From: Piscirickettsiaceae bacterium
Lineage (GTDB): Bacteria > Pseudomonadota > Gammaproteobacteria > Nitrosococcales > Methylophagaceae
Direction of reading: 5' to 3'
Assembly: GCA_030620285.1 (NCBI GenBank)
Contig: JAUXFA010000125.1
Coordinates: 1-5,006, forward strand
Length of the DNA stretch: 5,006 nt
A model generated the notes under the pieces. The model did no database searches, was not told where the DNA came from, and saw nothing but the letters and a program-made list of their open reading frames with translations. Shown one piece after another: positions 1 to 5,006 of the stretch. Every line of letters starts with the position of its first letter. The first letter of the stretch is position 1. Both the position numbers and the translations under genes were made by a program.

Positions 1-880
1 ACAAGCAAAGAATAATTGTCATTATTGCTGCCGATGAACGCCACTGTAATGCAGCAATGTCTTTAGGATTGCCTCGCTTCCACAGCTTGCTTGTCGGGGT
101 GGCTTTATGACGTATTCGCACCCGTTGCCCTTCACCTTTTTCAACGAGTAAACTATGTGTCACAAAGTGTGCAATCACAAAATTTTTTTGTCCTGCTTGC
201 CCTTGGTAACGATAACCATTTTCAAGAATTAAATATTTATTTCCGGTATCAATATCAGCTTCAAATCTGCCCTTTTCAGCACGAAAAACAAGTGGCCGAT
301 CTTCCTTGTGAATTTCGATAAATACATTTTCCATACCTTGTTTATCTTTAGTCAGGCCTTGCGAATAAAAAGTCCAACTGCCATCTCGACTTTCTTTAAA
401 ATTGCCCGCGACTAAACCACTGGTATCGGCAGCTGTTTTTGCTTTTTGCTCCAGTTCATAACGACCAGACAGTACATTTGGAACGATGATAAGTGACAAT
501 ACGGCGACGATGGTGGCAATCATTCCTGAAAACATTAGGACATTTCGCATAATTCGTTTGTCAGAAATACCGCAGGCAGACATAACGGTTAATTCACTAT
601 CGGAACTCATTCTACCCATAGCGAGCATTACGGCGAGAAAAGCACCCATTGGCAACAACAAAGATAAGGCGCCCAATGAACTGTAACCTAATAAGGTGAA
701 GATCACTTCACCTGGCAAATTTCCCACTGCGGCTTGCGCTAAATAGCGCGCAAATCGAGTGGCAACAAAGATTAGCCATAACACACCGATTACACCCAGT
801 AGGTTAAGAGAAAACTCTCGCCATAAATATCGGTCTATCACCGAGGTATAAGAATGAAAAAATTGTCGAACAGCGCGCAT
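1..880 (-). CDS. lptF: LPS export ABC transporter permease LptF (partial, C-terminus off the left edge)
   Basis: Inner-membrane permease subunit of the LptB2FG transporter, which extracts lipopolysaccharide from the inner membrane and feeds it to the LptC-LptA bridge. The visible 293 residues begin MRAVRQFFHSY. Hydrophobic segments lie near residues 24-44, 56-88 and 112-134, followed by a soluble stretch at about 137-275 that matches the periplasmic jellyroll domain. A fourth hydrophobic segment starts near 283 and is cut off. The block MSSDSELTVMSACGIS (91-106) is the family's cytoplasmic coupling-helix signature; Glu96 aligns with E. coli LptF Glu84. The family is usually about 360-375 residues, so roughly 70-80 are missing, including the remaining membrane helices. 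ATG at 880-878 is the start: an in-frame TAA lies just 6 bases upstream and no other start fits. The Shine-Dalgarno is weak (a GAAG about 11 bases before the start). lptG would be expected next, beyond position 1. Identification is by recognised sequence, not by search. Confidence 0.95.
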   Translation of the reverse strand, partial: MRAVRQFFHSYTSVIDRYLWREFSLNLLGVIGVLWLIFVATRFARYLAQAAVGNLPGEVIFTLLGYSSLGALSLLLPMGAFLAVMLAMGRMSSDSELTVMSACGISDKRIMRNVLMFSGMIATIVAVLSLIIVPNVLSGRYELEQKAKTAADTSGLVAGNFKESRDGSWTFYSQGLTKDKQGMENVFIEIHKEDRPLVFRAEKGRFEADIDTGNKYLILENGYRYQGQAGQKNFVIAHFVTHSLLVEKGEGQRVRIRHKATPTSKLWKRGNPKDIAALQWRSSAAIMTIILCL

Positions 881-916
881 TATTTAGTGGTCTTCGTTAG
901 AATAGGACTATCTATT

Positions 917-938
917 TAGATGCAGTTTAAATCATCTA
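917..938. repeat. Perfect 6-bp dyad, candidate operator or 5'-UTR stem before pepA
   Basis: TAGATG (917-922) and CATCTA (933-938) form a perfect inverted repeat around a 10-base AT-rich spacer containing TTTAAA (926-931). The right arm ends 18 bases before the pepA start. If transcription begins near 910, the stem would lie in the pepA leader; if it begins further downstream, the dyad could be a protein site. No known regulator motif is recognised. A 6-bp match can occur by chance. Confidence 0.25.
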
Positions 939-944
939 CGCTCA

Positions 945-950
945 CAGGAG
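945..950 (+). promoter_or_regulatory. Ribosome binding site of pepA
   Basis: CAGGAG lies 6 bases before the ATG at 957-959. It is the only clear Shine-Dalgarno among the four genes here and fixes the pepA start, which also matches the N-terminus expected from E. coli PepA. Confidence 0.8.
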
Positions 951-956
951 CAATTA

Positions 957-2447
957 ATGCATTATTTTGTCACAACAAATGCACCCACAACACATGAAAC
1001 TGATTGTGTGGTGGTCGCCGTTTTCGAACACGGCGAATTAAGCCCCAGTGCAACCGCTTTAAATGAACAAAGCAGTGGTTATCTCGCAAAAGTTATCGAA
1101 CGTGGCGATATTAAAGGTAAGGCTGGACAAACATTACTACTGCAAGATGTTGCAGGCATATCAAGCCCTCGCGTGCTACTTGTTGGTTGCGGTAAAAAGG
1201 ATAAAACTACAGAAAATAACTTTAATTCGGCTGTTACGGCAATGACTACCGTTTTAAACTCCTCCGGCGCAGCTGATGCCAGCAGTTGTTTAGCAGAAAT
1301 TACTATTCCTTCACGTAGTAATAGTTGGAAGGTTCGCCAAACAGCGACCACTGCCGAAACAGCATTGTATAAGTACACTCAAACAAAGAGTGACGTTAAA
1401 CCTCAAAAAAATCCTATAGAACGTCTTACATTCATCACCTCTGAAAATATTGAAGACACTGAGTTAGCTGCCCAAACAGGTAACGCTATCGCTAATGGTA
1501 TGAATCTAGCGCGTGAATTAAGTAATCTGCCAGGTAATATTTGCACGCCCACTTATTTGGCTGAACAAGCCATTAAAATAGGCAAGAATTGTGATTCGGT
1601 CACCACCACAATCCTAGATGAAGCCGAAATGGAAGAACTCGGTATGGGATCATTATTATCAGTCTCTCGTGGTAGCCGTGAACCCGCTAAATTAATCGTA
1701 ATGAATTACCAAGGCGCAGGTGATGATCGCCCTGTTGTACTCGTCGGTAAAGGTCTGACCTTTGATGCAGGTGGTATTTCACTCAAACCTTCACAAGGTA
1801 TGGATGAGATGAAATACGATATGTGCGGTAGTGCAGGTGTGTTTGGCACCATTTCTGCCATTGCTGAACTTAACTTGCCAATCAATGTTATTGGTGTGGT
1901 TCCCAGTTCAGAAAACATGCCTGACGGCGATGCCAACAAACCAGGTGACATTGTTACCAGCATGGCCGGGAAGACGATTGAAATACTCAATACCGATGCC
2001 GAAGGTCGTTTAATCTTATGTGATGCTTTAACGTATAGCGAACGCTTTAATCCTGAGATTGTGATTGATCTTGCTACTTTAACAGGTGCGATCATTGTGG
2101 CATTAGGTCGCCAAGCAACAGGCTTATTCGCTAATGATCAACAGCTTGCCGATGACTTATTAAAAGCAGGCAATGATAGCTATGATCGGACATGGCAACT
2201 ACCGATATGGGATGACTATCAACCTCAGCTTGATAGTAATTTTGCTGATATTGCCAATATCGGCGGCAAAGAAGCAGGTAGTGTCACCGCTGCATGCTTC
2301 CTCTCTCGTTTCACCGAAAAATTCACATGGGCACATCTTGATATTGCTGGTACAGCATGGAATAGCGGCAAAGCTAAGGGTGCAACTGGTCGTCCAGTAC
2401 CACTACTCGTTCAGTTTTTACTTAATCATATTGCAGATAAAAACTAA
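957..2447 (+). CDS. pepA: Leucyl aminopeptidase PepA (M17 family, cytosolic)
   Basis: A complete 496-residue, two-metal aminopeptidase that removes N-terminal residues, preferentially leucine, from peptides. E. coli PepA is 503 residues and forms a hexamer. The N-terminal regulatory domain covers about residues 1-165 (with GQTLLL and RVLLVGCGK blocks) and the catalytic domain about 170-496. Metal ligands and active-site residues are all present: Lys265 and Asp270 in VGKGLTFDAGG, Lys277, Asp288 in MKYDMCGS, and Asp347, Glu349 and Arg351 in the family signature NTDAEGRL (345-352). These correspond to E. coli Lys270, Asp275, Lys282, Asp293, Asp352, Glu354 and Arg356, a constant offset of 5. In E. 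coli the same protein also binds DNA (XerB in cer recombination, CarP in carAB control); whether this one does is inference. It is divergent from lptF and its stop is 3 bases before holC, suggesting a shared transcript. Confidence 0.98.
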   Translation: MHYFVTTNAPTTHETDCVVVAVFEHGELSPSATALNEQSSGYLAKVIERGDIKGKAGQTLLLQDVAGISSPRVLLVGCGKKDKTTENNFNSAVTAMTTVLNSSGAADASSCLAEITIPSRSNSWKVRQTATTAETALYKYTQTKSDVKPQKNPIERLTFITSENIEDTELAAQTGNAIANGMNLARELSNLPGNICTPTYLAEQAIKIGKNCDSVTTTILDEAEMEELGMGSLLSVSRGSREPAKLIVMNYQGAGDDRPVVLVGKGLTFDAGGISLKPSQGMDEMKYDMCGSAGVFGTISAIAELNLPINVIGVVPSSENMPDGDANKPGDIVTSMAGKTIEILNTDAEGRLILCDALTYSERFNPEIVIDLATLTGAIIVALGRQATGLFANDQQLADDLLKAGNDSYDRTWQLPIWDDYQPQLDSNFADIANIGGKEAGSVTAACFLSRFTEKFTWAHLDIAGTAWNSGKAKGATGRPVPLLVQFLLNHIADKN

Positions 2448-2450
2448 ACA

Positions 2451-2882
2451 ATGACTAGAGTTAGTTTCTATATTCTCAATGGCAACAAAGAACATGATCG
2501 ACAGGTCTTTGCCTGTCGATTAGCCGAAAAAGCTTATAAACAAGGTAATCAGGTTTACATTCATACTGAAAATGCTGATCATGCAGAACAGCTTAATCAG
2601 ATGTTATGGTCTTTTCGCGCTGATAGTTTTGTGCCACATCAAGTGAATAATGATGAACCTAATGAACACTGCCCAATATTAATTGGCCATGATTCCAAGC
2701 CGCCAAGATTAATGGACTTACTCATTAATCTCACGGTTGAACAACCGCTATTTTTTAGCCAGTTTGAGCGACTAGCCGAGCTTTTAGATGACAATGAATC
2801 AGTCAAAACTGCTGGCCGACAACGTTATCAATTTTATAAACAACGCGGGTATGAATTAGATAGCCACCATATATCGATTTAA
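2451..2882 (+). CDS. holC: DNA polymerase III subunit chi
   Basis: The chi subunit of the DNA polymerase III clamp-loader assembly links the replisome to single-stranded DNA by binding the C-terminal tail of SSB, and pairs with psi (HolD). The 143 residues are full length (E. coli chi is 147). Family blocks are FYILN (6-10), LWSFRADSFVPHQ (52-64), PILIGHDSKPP (75-85), DLLINL (89-94), FFSQFERLAE (101-110) and GRQRYQFYKQRGYEL (122-136). Phe60, Lys119, Arg123 and Tyr126 align with the E. coli SSB-tail contacts Phe64, Lys124, Arg128 and Tyr131 as I recall them. The gene starts 3 bases after the pepA stop, in the same frame, with no recognisable Shine-Dalgarno, so translation probably depends on ribosomes finishing pepA. 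A strong inverted repeat lies at 2497-2520 within codons 16-24. Confidence 0.95.
   Translation: MTRVSFYILNGNKEHDRQVFACRLAEKAYKQGNQVYIHTENADHAEQLNQMLWSFRADSFVPHQVNNDEPNEHCPILIGHDSKPPRLMDLLINLTVEQPLFFSQFERLAELLDDNESVKTAGRQRYQFYKQRGYELDSHHISI
2497..2520 (+). repeat. Perfect 9-bp inverted repeat inside holC
   Basis: ATCGACAGG (2497-2505) and CCTGTCGAT (2512-2520) are exact reverse complements around the 6-base loop TCTTTG. The stem can extend by a G-U pair (2496/2521) and a T-A pair (2495/2522), giving 11 pairs in mRNA. It begins 46 bases after the holC start. No T-run follows on either strand, so it is not an intrinsic terminator. The encoded residues (HDRQVFACRL) look normal for the family, so the repeat does not disturb the protein. 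Confidence 0.6.
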
Positions 2883-2925
2883 TCCCCACCATTATTAAAA
2901 CTGTAGGCTTTAGAAAATCAATTCT

Positions 2926-2992
2926 GTTCATCCTGAGCCTATCGAAGGGTAGCTGATAAGCCGTTACGATTCGACAAGCTCATCACCAACGG
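2926..2992. repeat. Degenerate inverted pair of the TGAGCTTGTCGAA-type intergenic repeat
   Basis: TGAGCCTATCGAA (2934-2946) and TTCGACAAGCTCA (2970-2982) are inverted copies of one 13-base core, differing at two positions, with a 23-base loop. The second copy is also flanked by CCGTT (2961-2965) and AACGG (2988-2992), and the first is preceded by GTTCATCC. I recognise this pattern (CCTGAGCTTGTCGAAGG and its CCGTT/AACGG flanks) as a short palindromic repeat that is scattered in intergenic regions of many bacterial genomes; that is memory, not a search. It lies 43 bases after the holC stop and ends 90 bases before valS. Likely roles are an mRNA 3'-end stabiliser or simply a non-autonomous repeat. 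No T-run follows either side, which argues against a Rho-independent terminator. Confidence 0.65.
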
Positions 2993-3006
2993 TAAAATAA
3001 AGTTGT

Positions 3007-3038
3007 TTGAGTATAAACTAGCCCGAACAGCGTATAAT
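3007..3038 (+). promoter_or_regulatory. Candidate sigma-70 promoter of valS
   Basis: TATAAT at 3033-3038 is a perfect -10 box, placing transcription start near 3045 and giving a leader of about 38 bases. The best -35 match, TTGAGT at 3007-3012 (4 of 6), would need a long 20-base spacer; nothing better lies at 16-18 bases, and there is no extended -10 TG. A second -10-like box, TATAAA (3012-3017), sits 21 bases upstream. It suggests valS has its own promoter rather than depending only on the pepA-holC transcript. Confidence 0.45.
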
Positions 3039-3082
3039 CTCGACCTTTTACTACAACATTTAACCAGCAAATATTAAAGACC

Positions 3083-5006
3083 ATGGAAAAAACCTATAGC
3101 CCTGACGAAATCGAACAACGTTGGTACCAAACCTGGGAACAAAACGGCGAATTTAAGCCTTCCGGTGAGGGCGAACCCTATACCATTATGCTGCCGCCAC
3201 CCAATGTTACGGGTAGCCTGCATATGGGCCATGGTTTTAACAATACCATTATGGACACGCTAACACGTTATCACCGCATGAAAGGCGATAATACCTTATG
3301 GCAACCAGGTACTGATCATGCCGGCATTGCCACTCAAATGGTGGTTGAACGCCAACTCAATGCCGAGGGTAAAACACGCCATGATTTGGGTCGTGATGAT
3401 TTTATTGATCGCATTTGGGATTGGAAACAAGAGTCTGGCAATAATATTACTCGCCAATTACGCCGTTTGGGTTCCTCTTTAGATTGGTCTCGTGATCGCT
3501 TCACCATGGATGATGAGTTATCAGAAGCGGTTAAACATGTCTTTGTTCAACTGCATAAAGAAGGTCTTATTTATCGTGGCAAACGCCTAGTCAACTGGGA
3601 TCCTGTACTCCATACAGCGGTATCTGATTTAGAAGTATTATCCGAAGAAGAATCTGGCCATATGTGGCATTTTCGTTATCCATTAACAGATGGTTCGGGT
3701 CATTTAGTGGTTGCTACAACTCGTCCCGAAACCATGTTAGGTGACAGTGCTGTTGCGGTTCATCCTGACGACGAGCGCTACCAACACCTCATCGGTCAAA
3801 CAATTACCTTGCCATTAGTGGGACGTGAAATTCCGATTATTGCTGATAGTTATGTTGATCCTGAATTTGGTACTGGCTGTGTCAAAATCACCCCTGCTCA
3901 TGACTTTAACGATGCTGAAATGGGACAACGTCATGATTTGCCAAAATACAATATCCTAACCATTGATGCTGCTATCAATGATCAAGCGCCTGAAAAATAT
4001 CAAGGCTTAGATCGCTATGATGCCCGCAAAGCGATTGTCGGTGATTTGGATGATCTGGGTTTGTTAGAAAGCATTAAAGACCATACCTTAATGGTGCCTC
4101 GAGGTGATCGTAGTGGCGCTGTTATCGAACCATTATTAACAGATCAATGGTATGTCAAAGCCGATGTATTAGCTGAGCCTGCTGTTAAAGCAGTGCAGGA
4201 AGGCAAGATTAAATTTGTCCCCGGCAACTGGGATAAAACATTCTATAACTGGATGGACGGCATTCAAGATTGGTGTATTTCCCGTCAAATCTGGTGGGGC
4301 CATCGTATTCCTGCTTGGTATGATGACAATGGTAATATTTATGTTGCTCATGATGAAGCTGCCGTTCGACAAGAAAACAACTTAGCTGATGACATTATTC
4401 TCAAACAAGATGAAGATGTTTTAGATACCTGGTTTTCCTCAGCACTTTGGCCATTTTCAACCTTAGGTTGGCCTGAAAATACCGATGCCGTTAAAACATG
4501 GTATCCGGGTAGTGTATTAGTCACTGGCTTTGACATTATCTTCTTCTGGGTTGCCCGTATGATGATGATGGGCATCAAATTTATGGACGATGTGCCCTTT
4601 AAAGAAGTTTATATTCATGGTTTGGTACGTGATTCACATGGTCACAAAATGTCTAAGTCAAAAGGTAATGTACTTGATCCTATCGATATTATTGATGGCA
4701 TCGATCTTGAATCATTAGTCAAAAAACGCACAACTGGACTAATGCAGCCTAAGAATGCACCTAAAATCGAAAAAGCGACTCGCAAAGAATTCCCTGATGG
4801 TATCGAAGCGCATGGTACTGATGCATTACGATTTACCTTTGCTTCGCTAGCATCAACAGGTCGTGATATTAATTTCGATATGAGCCGTATTGGTGGCTAC
4901 CGTAATTTCTGTAATAAATTATGGAATGCGGCCCGTTATGTATTGATGAATACTGAAGGCCAAGATACTGGCATTGATAACGGTAATGTTGAATTGAGTT
5001 TAGCTG
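3083..5006 (+). CDS. valS: Valyl-tRNA synthetase (partial, C-terminus off the right edge)
   Basis: Class I aminoacyl-tRNA synthetase that charges tRNA-Val with valine in the cytosol and hydrolyses misactivated threonine. The frame stays open from ATG 3083 to the window end, giving 641 residues against about 950 in E. coli; the rest of the anticodon-binding domain and the C-terminal coiled coil are missing. The Rossmann-fold HIGH motif is HMGH (47-50) within [14 protein letters not shown]. The CP1 editing domain shows TTRPET (212-217) and [15 protein letters not shown], with the conserved editing aspartate at 274. [12 protein letters not shown] (396-407) and DTWFSS (448-453) follow, and the second ATP-binding motif is KMSKS (522-526). 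The segment after PAHDFND lacks an insertion that E. coli ValRS has, so the editing region is slightly shorter. The start is set by the match of MEKTY to the E. coli N-terminus; the Shine-Dalgarno is weak (AAAGA at 3076-3080). It follows holC after a 200-base spacer. Confidence 0.98.
   Translation, partial: MEKTYSPDEIEQRWYQTWEQNGEFKPSGEGEPYTIMLPPPNVTGSLHMGHGFNNTIMDTLTRYHRMKGDNTLWQPGTDHAGIATQMVVERQLNAEGKTRHDLGRDDFIDRIWDWKQESGNNITRQLRRLGSSLDWSRDRFTMDDELSEAVKHVFVQLHKEGLIYRGKRLVNWDPVLHTAVSDLEVLSEEESGHMWHFRYPLTDGSGHLVVATTRPETMLGDSAVAVHPDDERYQHLIGQTITLPLVGREIPIIADSYVDPEFGTGCVKITPAHDFNDAEMGQRHDLPKYNILTIDAAINDQAPEKYQGLDRYDARKAIVGDLDDLGLLESIKDHTLMVPRGDRSGAVIEPLLTDQWYVKADVLAEPAVKAVQEGKIKFVPGNWDKTFYNWMDGIQDWCISRQIWWGHRIPAWYDDNGNIYVAHDEAAVRQENNLADDIILKQDEDVLDTWFSSALWPFSTLGWPENTDAVKTWYPGSVLVTGFDIIFFWVARMMMMGIKFMDDVPFKEVYIHGLVRDSHGHKMSKSKGNVLDPIDIIDGIDLESLVKKRTTGLMQPKNAPKIEKATRKEFPDGIEAHGTDALRFTFASLASTGRDINFDMSRIGGYRNFCNKLWNAARYVLMNTEGQDTGIDNGNVELSLA

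Larger units (their letters stand above)
881..956. promoter_or_regulatory. Divergent lptF-pepA intergenic region, probable back-to-back promoters
   Basis: These 76 bases separate two divergent starts, so promoters for both genes should lie here or just inside the neighbouring coding ends. For pepA the best -10-like box is TAGAAT at 898-903 (5 of 6 matches), but no convincing -35 lies 16-18 bases upstream. On the minus strand the overlapping TATTCT (904-899) is a weak -10 candidate for lptF, again without a good -35. The region also holds the TAGATG/CATCTA dyad listed separately. Exact promoter positions are inference; only the divergent arrangement is certain. Confidence 0.35.

Noticed and set aside
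91..686. Plus-strand open frames at 91-321 and 486-686
   Set aside because: They lie antisense to lptF, whose frame is continuous and conserved; their proteins resemble no family and lack ribosome binding sites.
881..919. TATTTAG repeated at 881-887 and 913-919
   Set aside because: A 7-base AT-rich direct repeat is expected by chance in AT-rich intergenic DNA.
1079..2095. Minus-strand open frames at 1079-1378 and 1706-2095, and short plus-strand frames at 1063-1245, 1831-2013 and 2173-2454
   Set aside because: All overlap the complete, well-conserved pepA in other frames and have composition typical of shadow frames.
2926..3000. Rho-independent terminator after holC
   Set aside because: The stem has mismatches in plus-strand RNA, a 23-base loop and no following T-run.
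4559..4570. Four tandem ATG codons in valS
   Set aside because: This encodes a methionine-rich stretch (residues 493-496) where E. coli ValRS is also Met-rich; it is ordinary coding sequence, not a microsatellite of note.
4169..4578. Minus-strand open frames at 4169-4372 and 4348-4578
   Set aside because: They are antisense to the conserved core of valS and show no independent support.
1..5006. A hidden undescribed system, mobile element, CRISPR array or RNA gene
   Set aside because: Nearly all bases are covered by four recognised housekeeping genes in a known order; the two spacers are short and hold only the small elements listed.

Overview
The window is an ordinary housekeeping segment of a gammaproteobacterial chromosome, moderately AT-rich. 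It holds four protein genes: a partial lptF on the minus strand, then pepA, holC and a partial valS on the plus strand. The evidence for the group is the gene order, with lptF divergent from pepA-holC-valS as in Escherichia coli and many relatives, and the very close protein similarity to E. coli LptF, PepA, chi and ValRS as recalled from memory. The genus cannot be settled from this sequence. The outer-membrane LPS export gene and the SSB-binding chi subunit both fit a Gram-negative cell.

Layout. Positions 1-880 (minus) encode the first 293 residues of LptF, an inner-membrane permease of the LPS export transporter; its C-terminal membrane half lies off the left edge. Positions 881-956 form the short divergent intergenic region, with a dyad (TAGATG-N10-CATCTA) and the pepA ribosome binding site. 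Positions 957-2447 encode the complete leucyl aminopeptidase PepA with every metal ligand and catalytic residue. Only 3 bases later, holC (2451-2882) encodes the DNA polymerase III chi subunit and is probably translated from the pepA message. Positions 2883-3082 are a 200-base spacer with a degenerate inverted pair of the widespread TGAGCTTGTCGAA-type intergenic repeat and, nearer valS, a perfect TATAAT box. Positions 3083-5006 encode the first 641 residues of valyl-tRNA synthetase, running off the right edge.

The genes do not form one pathway. LptF serves envelope biogenesis, PepA peptide turnover (and DNA binding in E. coli), chi replication, and ValRS translation. They share conserved synteny rather than a common function. 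No mobile element, CRISPR array, RNA gene or undescribed system was found. The points worth a second look are small: the intergenic repeat and the G-U wobble pattern of its stem, a perfect 9-bp inverted repeat early in holC, the dyad between lptF and pepA, and the duplicated -10-like boxes before valS.
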